Below are positions 1 through 6,041 of a stretch of DNA of 8,484 bases, piece after piece (within the stretch, counting starts at the first letter, position 1; every line of letters begins with the position of its first letter). Under the pieces are notes generated by a model. That model was not told the origin of the DNA. It saw nothing but the letters and a program-made list of their open reading frames with translations, and ran no database searches. The stretch lies in NCBI GenBank assembly GCA_002415465.1, contig DHYT01000029.1, positions 1 through 8,484 on the forward strand. Reading direction: 5' to 3'. This DNA comes from Desulfobulbaceae bacterium UBA5123. Lineage in GTDB: Bacteria > Desulfobacterota > Desulfobulbia > Desulfobulbales > UBA5123. Made by a program: the position numbers and the translations under genes.

Positions 1-169
1 GGGGGGGGGGGCGGGGGGGCCCCGGCGGGAGGGTGGCCTCCCCGGCGCCGTGGGGGCCCAGGGGGGCCACGCGTTCCCCCGCCTCGATGCGGAGGTCGAT
101 CCCCCGCAGGGCCTCGAGGCCGTCGTGGTACGCGTGCCGGACGCCTTCCATTTCGATGAGGGGAGGCAT
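1..169 (-). CDS. cbiO: CbiO/EcfA-type ATPase of ECF cobalt/nickel transporter, N-terminal fragment
   Basis: The reading frame starts at an ATG at 169-167, one base after the stop of the membrane-component gene, and runs off the window. It begins MPPLIEMEGVRHAYHDG, then LEALRGIDLRIEAGERV, the usual opening of an ABC ATPase with its A-loop tyrosine. It continues into GPHGAGEATL where the family has a Walker A such as GPNGAGKSTL. The Walker lysine and following serine are therefore replaced by Glu and Ala, and the next residues collapse into Pro/Gly from poly-G/C. Because the damage grows towards the homopolymer at 1-19, I take it as base-calling or assembly error and not as a real inactive ATPase. 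The protein would hydrolyse ATP to energise the adjacent EcfT/CbiQ. Family assignment is good from context and N-terminus; the end of the visible part is unreliable. Confidence 0.72.
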   Translation of the reverse strand, partial: MPPLIEMEGVRHAYHDGLEALRGIDLRIEAGERVAPLGPHGAGEATLPPGPPRPPP

Positions 170-170
170 G

Positions 171-941
171 TCAGGTCCAGAGGCTCCGCAGCAGATCGCC
201 CGCCGCGAGGGCGAGGGCGGCGGCCAGGAACGCGGCGTCGGCGAGGCGGAGGCGCTCGCCGGGGGTCCGGGGGAGGCTCCCGTCGAAGCCGCGGGCGGCC
301 ATGGCCTGGCTCACGCGCTCGGCGCGTTCCAGGGACCGAGAGAAGAGGCCCGCCAGCTGTGAGCCCGAGAGCCGTGCCCGCGCCGCCACGCCGATGGGGC
401 CCACGGTGCGCGCCTCCGCGGCCCGGCGCCGCCGCTCGAACTCGTCCACCACCAGGAAGAGGTAGCGGTAGAGGATCGTCACCTGCATCGCGAGGATCCG
501 CGGCAGCCCCAGGGCGGACATGGCGCCGGCCACGCGCGAGAGTCTCGTCGTGGTGGCCAGCGCCAGGAGGGCGAGGGCGGAGACGAGGAACTTGAGGAAG
601 ATCGACGCCGCCGTGACCCAGCCGGCGCGGACCGTGGCGCTCCAGGGGCCGGCCGTCACCTCCACGGGCGCGGTCTCGAAGAGGGGGTTGACGGCCGCGA
701 CGGCCAGGACGAAGGGGGAGATCACCAGGAGGCGCTTGAGGACGAAGCCCGCGGGGACGCCGGAGACGAGGATGAGGCCGAGCGGGGGGACGAGGTAGGG
801 CAGGAGCCCGGCGACTTCCTGGCGGGGCTCGCTGACGGCCGCGGCGGTGTACGCCAGGACCGCCAGGAGTTTCGCCCGGGCGTCCAGGCGGTGGACGGGG
901 CTGAAGTCGCCGGCGTAGCGGTCGATGGAATCGTGGTGCAC
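171..941 (-). CDS. cbiQ: EcfT/CbiQ transmembrane component of ECF cobalt/nickel transporter
   Basis: This encodes 256 residues from a GTG start three bases after the stop of the upstream gene. The N-terminus (SIDRYAGDFSPVHRLDARAK, residues 5-24) is the typical CbiQ opening, where D-x-R-x-K precedes the first helix. Hydrophobic helices follow at about 25-37, 43-62, 68-88, 108-130 and again at 235-250. The cytoplasmic coupling region runs from LYRYLFLVVDEFERRRRAAEAR (157-178) to SQAMAARGFDG (211-221). EAR at 176-178 and ARG at 216-218 match the two Ala-Arg-Gly-like signatures by which EcfT proteins contact the ATPase grooves. The protein would transmit ATPase movement to the substrate-binding CbiM. 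The next gene downstream on the same strand is the ATPase, one base away. Substrate (Co or Ni) is inferred from the subfamily only. Composition is much richer in G and C than the genes after 1132, suggesting different origin. Confidence 0.88.
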   Translation of the reverse strand: MHHDSIDRYAGDFSPVHRLDARAKLLAVLAYTAAAVSEPRQEVAGLLPYLVPPLGLILVSGVPAGFVLKRLLVISPFVLAVAAVNPLFETAPVEVTAGPWSATVRAGWVTAASIFLKFLVSALALLALATTTRLSRVAGAMSALGLPRILAMQVTILYRYLFLVVDEFERRRRAAEARTVGPIGVAARARLSGSQLAGLFSRSLERAERVSQAMAARGFDGSLPRTPGERLRLADAAFLAAALALAAGDLLRSLWT

Positions 942-944
942 GGC

Positions 945-1004
945 TCAGGAGGCTTCCTTCTTGCGGGCGGCGAGGGCGCGCCGGGGCGCCCCGGGGGGGG
1001 CCCG
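945..1004 (-). pseudogene. C-terminal tail of an upstream ECF-operon gene (CbiM/CbiN-like position), corrupted by homopolymers
   Basis: A minus-strand frame ends with ALAARKKEAS and a TGA at 947-945, only three bases before the GTG of the EcfT gene. A basic, alanine-rich end is common in proteins finishing with a membrane helix. In the usual order cbiM, cbiN/PDGLE, cbiQ, cbiO this would be the C-terminus of CbiM or of the CbiN/PDGLE-domain protein, but no diagnostic residue survives. Upstream of about 1004 the frame consists of Gly, Pro, Arg and Ala derived from G/C runs and cannot be trusted. The reading frame is open on to 1184, but that part crosses the homopolymer block and is not real coding sequence. 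Identity rests on gene order alone. Confidence 0.35.
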
Positions 1005-1131
1005 GGGGGGCCCCCCCCCCCGGGCGCCGCCGGGGGGCCCCCTGGCCCCCCCCCTCCCCCCCCCCCCCCCCCCCCTCGGGGGGGGGGCCGTTAGCCACCC
1101 TAACCCAACCACCCCCCCCCGCCGGAGCGCC
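985..1131. other. Homopolymer-rich low-quality block, probable assembly junction
   Basis: This block contains repeated runs of one base: G8 at 993-1000, C10 or more at 1011-1021, C20 at 1056-1075, G10 at 1078-1087 and C9 at 1122-1130. No motif or gene reads through it in any frame. Sequence before it is a very GC-rich ECF operon fragment; sequence after it has ordinary composition and a different gene content on the other strand. Position 1-19 of the window shows the same kind of G runs at the other edge of the fragment. The simplest reading is degraded read ends joined at this point. Confidence 0.7.
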
Positions 1132-1209
1132 CAACCCGCCACAACCTTTTCACCGCAACCACCGGGATAGACGAAGTGGCGCACAACAAAAAACCGACAA
1201 GAATTTCTA

Positions 1210-1237
1210 TTTACCGCGCCCGGCTCTTTGCGATACT
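1210..1237 (+). promoter_or_regulatory. Possible sigma-70-type promoter for the TatT-TRAP operon
   Basis: TTTACC at 1210-1215 and GATACT at 1232-1237 lie 16 bases apart, each matching four of six consensus positions. Transcription from here would leave a leader of roughly 70 bases before the GTG at 1316. It is the best match in the 1132-1315 intergenic stretch, which is otherwise featureless and slightly AT-richer than the flanking genes. The match is weak and unproven. Confidence 0.3.
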
Positions 1238-1315
1238 GTTAAGCAAGAATCGCCGGGACCTTGCCGGCGCCAGGCGACCTGTCGCCCAACCCCTTTTGCC
1301 CATGGGAATCAGCCG

Positions 1316-2185
1316 GTGCCCAAACCAACCATCCGCCGCAAGACCGAAATCCTGCTCTGCTCGCTCATCCTGTTCGCTCTCTCAGGCTGCTCCTCCCTGC
1401 TTGTCGATCCGATGCTCGACCCATTTACCCGCTCCCTTGAACAGCAGTCCAACCTGGATCTGCTGCACGACGGCACCCCATCGCTGCTGCTGCTCATCGA
1501 CGGTCTGCTGGCCAACGATCCCGACGACCGGGCCCTGCTGACCGCCGGCGCCAAGGCGTATGCCTCCTACGCGATGCTGCTGGCCCAGTTCCAGGAAACC
1601 GAGCAGGCGTGCAACTACGCCGAACGTGGCCGGGAACTGGCGCAGGCCCTGCTCGCCACCATCCCGGCCCTTGCCGGCGCTGACAAGGCGGGGCCTGAGG
1701 AGATGAAACTCCTGCTCGCCCAGGTGAGCGCCGAGGATGCCGGCGTCCTCTTCTGGGGCGGATACGGCTGGGCGGTCTGGATGCGTCTCCAGCAAGGCTC
1801 GCCCGAAGCCCTTGCCGCCCTCACCCGCATTGAGCCGATCATGGCCCGGGTTCTGGAACTGGACGAATCCTACCACCACGGCTCGGCCCACCTCTTTCTG
1901 GGCGCGCTTTACGGCGCCAAGCCCGCCCTCTTCGGGGGCAATCCCGCCGCCAGCCGCGCGCATTTCGAACGGGCGCTGGCCTTGGGCCGCCGCCAATTCC
2001 TCACCACCCAGGTCACCTTTGCCGAAACCTACGCCCGGCAGATGTTCGACCGCGAGCTCTTCCAAAGCCTGCTGGAAGAAGTGCTGGCCGCTCCCCTTGA
2101 CGCCACGCCGCACTTGAAAGCGAGCAACAGTCTGGCTAAAATGAAAGCGCGCCAGCTCCTTGCGCAAATCGATACGTTTTTCTAA
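1316..2185 (+). CDS. TRAP transporter TatT-component family lipoprotein
   Basis: This encodes 289 residues with a lipoprotein signal: a basic start (RRK, 7-9), a hydrophobic stretch ILLCSLILFAL (12-22) and the lipobox LSGC with the acylated cysteine at 25. Serine at +2 suggests outer-membrane placement. The mature part is all alpha-helical and resembles the TatT family (T component of tripartite TRAP systems, first described as Tp0956 of Treponema pallidum), where TPR-like repeats form a trimer with a pore that binds the substrate protein. Visible repeat-like segments include LLLLIDGLLANDPDDRALLTAGAKAYASYA and VLELDESYHHGSAHLFLGALYG. SAHLFLGALYGAKPALFGGNP (about 184-204) is especially family-like. 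The start is a GTG preceded by GGGAA about seven bases upstream; the nearby ATG at 1302 is out of frame. The binding-protein gene follows after ten bases, which supports the assignment. Its likely job is to hand a ligand to DctP or hold it at the membrane. Confidence 0.86.
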   Translation: MPKPTIRRKTEILLCSLILFALSGCSSLLVDPMLDPFTRSLEQQSNLDLLHDGTPSLLLLIDGLLANDPDDRALLTAGAKAYASYAMLLAQFQETEQACNYAERGRELAQALLATIPALAGADKAGPEEMKLLLAQVSAEDAGVLFWGGYGWAVWMRLQQGSPEALAALTRIEPIMARVLELDESYHHGSAHLFLGALYGAKPALFGGNPAASRAHFERALALGRRQFLTTQVTFAETYARQMFDRELFQSLLEEVLAAPLDATPHLKASNSLAKMKARQLLAQIDTFF

Positions 2186-2195
2186 CGGAGACACT

Positions 2196-3236
2196 ATGCC
2201 GAACCCGCGTTTCACCTTAGCTCTTACCGTGGCCCTCCTCCTCTCCGGCTGGCTCTCTTTTCCCGCCGGCGTCGCCCACGCCGGGCCGAAATACACCCTG
2301 AAGATCGCCTCGCTGGCGCCGGATGGAAGTGTCTGGGCCAACCGCTTCAACGAGTTCACCCGGGAGGTGACGGCCAAGAGCAACGGCGAGATCGCCTTCA
2401 AGGTATATTCCGGCGGCGTAATGGGTGACGACCGGTCCATGTACCGCAAGATGCGGGCGGGCCAGTTGCAGGGCGGCGGCTTCACCATGACCGGCATCGG
2501 CGAAATCGTCCCGGATTTCCGGGTGCTGGGCATCCCCTTCCTGTTCGACTCCTACGCCGAGGTCGACCGGGCCTGGGCCAAGCTCTGGCCGCTCTTGCAG
2601 CAAGCCTTTGCCGAAAAGGGGCTCAAGCTCGTCGCCACCACCGAGGTGGGATTCATCTACACCATGTCCACCAGGCCCCTCACCACCGTCAACGAACTCC
2701 GGCAGGCAAAATGCTGGGTGCCGGAAGGGGATCCGATCAGCAAGACCTATCTTGAAAAACTGGGGATCGTGCCCATGCCGCTGTCGATCCCCGATGTGCT
2801 CACCTCCCTGCAGACCGGGATGATCGACACCGTTTTCAACGCATTTTACGGTTCCATCGTCCTGCAATGGTTCACCCGCACCAAATACATCACCGACATC
2901 CCCTTCGGCTACTCCTACGGGGCGCTGGTACTGGATGACCGCGCCTTCCGGAAACTGCCGGCAGGCCACCAGCGGCTCATCGAGCAGGCCGCCGCCAACA
3001 ACTTCTCCAACCTGGTCAACGACACCCGCAAGAGCAACAGCGACGCCCTGCGCGTGCTGAAGGAAAACGGCATCAGCCTGGTCAGCGCCACCCCGGACGC
3101 GATCACCGCCCTCCGCGCCAACCGGCAGCGCACCGTCGACGCCTTGATCGGCACCGCCTTTTCAAAGCGGATCTACGAGACGCTGATCAACGAGATAAGC
3201 GCTTACCGGAGCGCGTCTCCCCGGACGCAACCCTGA
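2196..3236 (+). CDS. dctP: TRAP transporter substrate-binding protein, DctP family
   Basis: This encodes 346 residues. The ATG at 2196 has an ACGGAG ribosome site six bases upstream and gives a good signal peptide (hydrophobic 7-22, cleavage after AHA at 29); longer in-frame starts would overlap the TatT gene and spoil it. The mature protein begins GPKYTLKIASLAPDGSVWANRFNEF, the classic DctP opening, and continues with MYRKMRAGQLQGGGFTMTG (82-100) and VLGIPFLFDSYAEVDRAW (110-127). The hinge region ends LPLSIPDVLTSLQTGMIDTVFN-like at 194-215, matching the family's substrate-pocket loop. Where most DctP proteins have K-x-R-V-P with an arginine that salt-bridges a carboxylate, this one reads AKCWVPEGD (171-179), with Trp174 in place of Arg. 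The ligand may therefore not be a simple carboxylate. It acts in the periplasm, delivering ligand to DctQ-DctM, and stops one base before dctQ. Confidence 0.93.
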   Translation: MPNPRFTLALTVALLLSGWLSFPAGVAHAGPKYTLKIASLAPDGSVWANRFNEFTREVTAKSNGEIAFKVYSGGVMGDDRSMYRKMRAGQLQGGGFTMTGIGEIVPDFRVLGIPFLFDSYAEVDRAWAKLWPLLQQAFAEKGLKLVATTEVGFIYTMSTRPLTTVNELRQAKCWVPEGDPISKTYLEKLGIVPMPLSIPDVLTSLQTGMIDTVFNAFYGSIVLQWFTRTKYITDIPFGYSYGALVLDDRAFRKLPAGHQRLIEQAAANNFSNLVNDTRKSNSDALRVLKENGISLVSATPDAITALRANRQRTVDALIGTAFSKRIYETLINEISAYRSASPRTQP

Positions 3237-3237
3237 T

Positions 3238-3774
3238 ATGCGGATGCTTCCCGACGGCAGCAGGGCTTTTTTCAACCGTTGCGGGCAATGGTGCGTCCGG
3301 CTGGAAGAACTCTTTCTCTGCCTGCTGCTGACCGCGATGATCGGGCTTGCCTGCGTGCAGATCCTGCTCCGCGCGCTGTGCAACTCGGGCCTCATGTGGG
3401 CCGACCCCCTGCTGCGCCACATGGTCCTCTGGGCCGGGCTCTTCGGGGCGGCGGCGGCAACCGGACACGGCAAGCACATCTCCATCGATGTCGCCTCCTT
3501 CCTGCTGCCGCAGAAGGTGCAGCCCTGGCTGCGGGTCGCCATCAATCTCTTCGCCGCCGTGGTCTGCGGCTTTCTTACCCACGCGGCCATCCTCTTTGTG
3601 ACCGAGGAGGCCGCCTACGGCGGCCGCGCCCTGCTCGGCATCCCTTCCTGGGTTTTGAACCTGGCCTTCCCGATCGCCTTCGCCCTGATCTGCGTGCGAT
3701 TTCTGATCCGCGCCGTGACCGGGGCGATCGCCATCGCCACCGACTCCCGTCCGTGCCCACCGGAGAAACAATGA
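3238..3774 (+). CDS. dctQ: TRAP transporter small permease subunit, DctQ family
   Basis: This encodes 178 residues with four predicted membrane helices (about 24-45, 57-74, 95-120 and 138-162), the normal topology and length for DctQ. The family signature is clear: the segment from LLRHMVLWAGLFGAAAA to GHGKHISIDV (58-85) has the conserved Trp in helix 2 and the H-x-x-x-D after it. The ATG at 3238 lies one base after the dctP stop, so translation is probably coupled; a second ATG at 3244 could be used instead and would remove only two residues. The end overlaps dctM by ATGA at 3771-3774. The subunit packs against DctM and helps form the docking face for the binding protein. No unusual feature was seen. 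Confidence 0.92.
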   Translation: MRMLPDGSRAFFNRCGQWCVRLEELFLCLLLTAMIGLACVQILLRALCNSGLMWADPLLRHMVLWAGLFGAAAATGHGKHISIDVASFLLPQKVQPWLRVAINLFAAVVCGFLTHAAILFVTEEAAYGGRALLGIPSWVLNLAFPIAFALICVRFLIRAVTGAIAIATDSRPCPPEKQ

Positions 3775-5036
3775 CCCTGCTCAAACTCCTCGCCATCCTG
3801 GCCGCGCTCCTGGGCAGCCCCCTCTTCGTGGTGATCAGCGCGCTCGCCCTGCTCTCCTTCCATTCGGTGGAGATCAATCCGTCGGTGGTGATCATCGAGA
3901 TGTCCAGACTTGCCGACACGCCGCTTTTGCTGTCGCTGCCGCTCTTCATCTTTGCCGGCACCATGCTCGCCGAGAGCAACACCTCAAAACGGCTCCTCAA
4001 CCTCACCCACGCCCTGCTGGGCTGGATGCCGGGCGGGCTGGCGGTAATCTCGCTGATGGTCTGCGCGGTGTTCACCGCCTTTACCGGCGCCTCCGGGGTG
4101 ACCATCTTCGCGGTGGGCGGGCTGCTGCTGCCGGCGCTTATACAGGACAACTACTCGGAGAAATTCTCCCTGGGGCTCCTCACCTCCTCGGGCAGCCTCG
4201 GACTGCTCTTCCCCCCCAGCCTGCCGCTGATCCTCTACGGGGTAGTGGCGGAAACACGGGTTGACCAGCTCTTTCTCGCCGGCATCCTGCCGGGCCTGTT
4301 GATGCTTGCCCTGCTTGGCGGCTACAGCATGGTGGCGGGACGCGGCGCCAAGAGGGAACGGCCGCAACACCCGGCCTCGAGCATCGGCAAGGCCCTGCGG
4401 GAGGCGGCGTGGGAACTGCCGCTGCCGGTGATTGTGCTTGGCGGGATCTACGGCGGCTTCTTCGTGGCCGGGGAGGCGGCGGCGGTGACCGCCCTCTATG
4501 TCCTGATCGTGGAGTTGGCGATTTACCGCGATGTCTCCCTCCGGCAGCTGCCGGCGATCATGGTCAAGAGCATGGTGCTGTTCGGCGGCATTTTGGTGGT
4601 GCTCGCCGCCTCCATGGCCACCACCAACTTCCTCGTCGATCAGGAGGTCCCCACCCGCCTCTTCGAACTGATCCGGCAGTATATCTCCAGCAAGTACACC
4701 TTCCTGCTGCTGCTCAATGTCTTCCTGCTCATCGTCGGCTCCATGCTCGACATCTTTTCCGCCCTGGTCCTGGTGGTGCCGCTGATCATCCCCATTGCCA
4801 CCGCCTACGACGTCGATCTCATCCACCTGGGGATCATCTTTCTCACCAACCTCCAGATCGGCTACTGCACGCCGCCGGTGGGTCTCAACCTCTTCCTCGC
4901 CAGCTACCGCTTCGAAAAGCCGGTGGCGCAACTCTATGTCGCCACCCTGCCCTTTCTGGCCCTGCTGCTCATTACCCTGGCGATAATCACCTACTACCCG
5001 CCGCTCAGCCTTTTTCTGGTCAACGCCGCCGGCTGA
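3771..5036 (+). CDS. dctM: TRAP transporter large permease subunit, DctM family
   Basis: This encodes 421 residues, the usual DctM size, with about eleven to twelve hydrophobic helices. It is the ion-coupled (Na+ or H+) channel-forming subunit of the inner membrane. Recognisable family blocks, in order, are FTGASGVTIFAVGGLLLPAL (104-123, with the GASG hairpin motif), LGLLFPPSLPLILYG (143-157), LFLAGILPG (167-175), GGIYGGFFVAGEAAAV (224-239) and, near the C-terminus, NLQIGYCTPPVGLNLFLAS. The fourth block carries Gly-Glu where many homologues have Thr-Glu (GEAAA at 234-238). The ATG at 3771 is inside the dctQ stop, and a longer frame that opens at 3279 is only the out-of-frame reading of dctQ. 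The first residues MTLLKLLAIL match normal DctM starts. The gene order P-Q-M with an upstream TatT is typical of TatT-linked TRAP systems. Confidence 0.95.
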   Translation: MTLLKLLAILAALLGSPLFVVISALALLSFHSVEINPSVVIIEMSRLADTPLLLSLPLFIFAGTMLAESNTSKRLLNLTHALLGWMPGGLAVISLMVCAVFTAFTGASGVTIFAVGGLLLPALIQDNYSEKFSLGLLTSSGSLGLLFPPSLPLILYGVVAETRVDQLFLAGILPGLLMLALLGGYSMVAGRGAKRERPQHPASSIGKALREAAWELPLPVIVLGGIYGGFFVAGEAAAVTALYVLIVELAIYRDVSLRQLPAIMVKSMVLFGGILVVLAASMATTNFLVDQEVPTRLFELIRQYISSKYTFLLLLNVFLLIVGSMLDIFSALVLVVPLIIPIATAYDVDLIHLGIIFLTNLQIGYCTPPVGLNLFLASYRFEKPVAQLYVATLPFLALLLITLAIITYYPPLSLFLVNAAG

Positions 5037-5060
5037 CCATCAACAAACAGGGGATGACGC

Positions 5061-5258
5061 ATGAAATCACCCGATGACATCTGGGAAGAAATCGGCGGGC
5101 TCGCCGACGATGAGTTGCTGCACGTGATAACCAAGCTGCTCAGCGTCTACGACCAGATGCTCCAGAGCGACTCGCTGCGGGAGGAGGCGCAACGCTTCTT
5201 CCGCCACCTGGACAACGCCGTCACCGCCACCAGCCAGTGCAATCTCAACCGAAGATAA
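5061..5258 (+). CDS. Small unknown protein at the end of the TRAP operon (65 aa)
   Basis: This encodes 65 residues, starting at an ATG with AGGGGATG about six bases upstream and 24 bases after dctM. It has no signal peptide and no membrane helix. The protein is acidic at the start (SPDDIWEEIGGLADDELLHVITKLLSVYDQ) and should fold as two or three helices; a second helix carries FFRHLDNAV, and the end is QCNLNRR with a single cysteine. I do not recognise a named family. Good ribosome site, codon use like dctM and tight spacing argue that it is real. It could be a small cytoplasmic regulator or a stabiliser of the transporter, but that is guesswork. Its stop codon TAA at 5256-5258 lies within the A7 tract that forms the T-tail of the opposing terminator. 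Confidence 0.75.
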   Translation: MKSPDDIWEEIGGLADDELLHVITKLLSVYDQMLQSDSLREEAQRFFRHLDNAVTATSQCNLNRR

Positions 5259-5300
5259 AAAAAGGCCGCCCCCGCGTGCCGATGAGGCGCGGAAGCGGCC
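5257..5300 (-). terminator. Strong rho-independent terminator for the minus-strand flavoprotein gene
   Basis: The plus strand shows A7 (5257-5263), then GGCCGCCCCCGCG (5264-5276), an 11-base loop and CGCGGAAGCGGCC (5288-5300). Read on the minus strand this is a 13-bp stem with two G-U pairs followed directly by T7, a textbook intrinsic terminator. On the plus strand the hairpin comes five bases after the stop of the 65-residue gene but lacks a T-run, so it would end only minus-strand transcripts efficiently; it may still protect the 3' end of the TRAP mRNA. Confidence 0.88.
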
Positions 5301-5351
5301 GGGTTCCGCTCGCGGCGGGCGGATGCCGTTGACGCGGCTAAAAACATGGCC

Positions 5352-5384
5352 GCCGAACGGAAGACATGGGCCTTTCCGCTCGGC
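5352..5384 (-). terminator. Second hairpin between flavoprotein stop and main terminator
   Basis: Arms 5352-5362 (GCCGAACGGAA) and 5374-5384 (TTCCGCTCGGC) pair over 11 positions. On the minus-strand RNA the one non-canonical position is a G-U pair, whereas on the plus strand it is an A-C mismatch, so the structure favours the minus strand. T5 follows seven bases later on that strand (5344-5340). It could be a weak first terminator or an mRNA-stabilising stem ahead of the strong one at 5257-5300. Confidence 0.45.
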
Positions 5385-5409
5385 TCAAAAATCAGGCGAA
5401 CCGAAGATA

Positions 5410-5985
5410 TTATCTGGCGAGCCGTTCCAGCGCCCAGGCCATGTTGGCGCCCAGATCCTTCATGGTCTTGACCCCCTCCTCGTCGCTCAACACCTCGCCC
5501 GGCGCGCGGCCGACGCCGATATTCCAGTAAGACGAGCCGATGATGATCATCTGGCCGATGAGAAAGAAGTAATTCATCGAGCTGAAGACATGGGAGGCGC
5601 CGCAGCGGCGCACCGCCACCACGCTGGCCCCGAGCTTGCGCTTGAGCATGTCGCCGTTGGCGCGCGACACCATCCCGCAGCGTTCGATCAGCGCCTTCAT
5701 TGAGGCGGAAAGATCGGCGAAGTAAGTGGGGGAGCCGAGGAGGATGCCGTCGGCCGCCTCCATCTTGGCGATACAGTCGTTGATGATATCGTTCTTCACC
5801 GCGCAGCGGTGATCCTTGTTCTCGAAACACTTGTAGCAGGCGATACAGCCAGGCACCGATTTGCCTGCCAGCTCCACCAGCTCGGTTTCCACCCCGGCGC
5901 TGTTCAACTCGGCAAGGACCGTGTTCAACAATGCAGCGGTATTACCGTCCTTGCGGGCGCTGCCGCAGAAAGCCACAACCTTCAT
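5410..5985 (-). CDS. Iron-sulfur flavoprotein / NADPH-dependent FMN reductase family protein
   Basis: This encodes 191 residues with a flavodoxin-like fold. MKVVAFCGSARKDGNTAALL (1-20) is the FMN phosphate-binding loop of the NAD(P)H-dependent FMN reductase superfamily, and LLGSPTYFADLSASMKALIER (82-102) is the second FMN-contacting loop. Between them C47-x2-C50-x2-C53-x7-C61 (start CIACYKCFENKD) is the compact cysteine motif of archaeal and anaerobic-bacterial Isf proteins, which bind a 4Fe-4S cluster next to FMN. The likely role is electron transfer or reduction of O2, peroxide or other acceptors in the cytoplasm. The start at 5985 is fixed by GGAGGA at 5997-5992, six bases upstream; the frame extends to 6048 but that part has no ribosome site. 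It stands alone, divergent from the YkgJ-like gene and convergent with the TRAP operon, with two terminators downstream. Confidence 0.88.
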   Translation of the reverse strand: MKVVAFCGSARKDGNTAALLNTVLAELNSAGVETELVELAGKSVPGCIACYKCFENKDHRCAVKNDIINDCIAKMEAADGILLGSPTYFADLSASMKALIERCGMVSRANGDMLKRKLGASVVAVRRCGASHVFSSMNYFFLIGQMIIIGSSYWNIGVGRAPGEVLSDEEGVKTMKDLGANMAWALERLAR

Positions 5986-6041
5986 AGATATTCCTCCATA
6001 TTTGCATTGATCAAGTTTTACGCCGGCCGCAAAAGGCGCCG

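Noticed and set aside
50..595. Long plus-strand open frame opposite the EcfT/CbiQ gene
   Set aside because: Its translation is Arg/Gly/Pro-rich low complexity typical of the antisense of very GC-rich coding DNA, while the minus strand gives a clear CbiQ protein.
945..1184. Minus-strand 79-codon ORF across the homopolymer block
   Set aside because: Only its last ~20 codons resemble protein; the rest is Gly/Pro/Arg from G and C runs, and its ATG lies beyond the suspected join.
1176..1541. Plus-strand 121-codon ORF overlapping the start of the TatT gene
   Set aside because: It has no family resemblance, overlaps the clear lipoprotein signal sequence in another frame, and turns into Ser/Cys/Thr-rich shadow text.
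1382..2533. 383-codon minus-strand open frame opposite TatT and DctP
   Set aside because: It is antisense of two genes with recognisable families; its translation is low-complexity Gly/Gln/Arg/Val and crosses a gene boundary.
3279..3770. Possible 164-residue N-terminal extension of DctM
   Set aside because: The extension is the out-of-frame reading of dctQ, which has full DctQ features; the ATG at 3771 gives a normal-length DctM.
3984..4931. 315-codon minus-strand open frame opposite DctM
   Set aside because: It is rich in Gln, Glu, His and Asp, the usual antisense image of a hydrophobic membrane protein; no ribosome site or family motif.
5147..5830. 227-codon minus-strand open frame overlapping the flavoprotein in another frame
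   Set aside because: It runs through the terminator at 5257-5300 and is Arg-rich; the correct frame gives an intact FMN and Fe-S motif protein.
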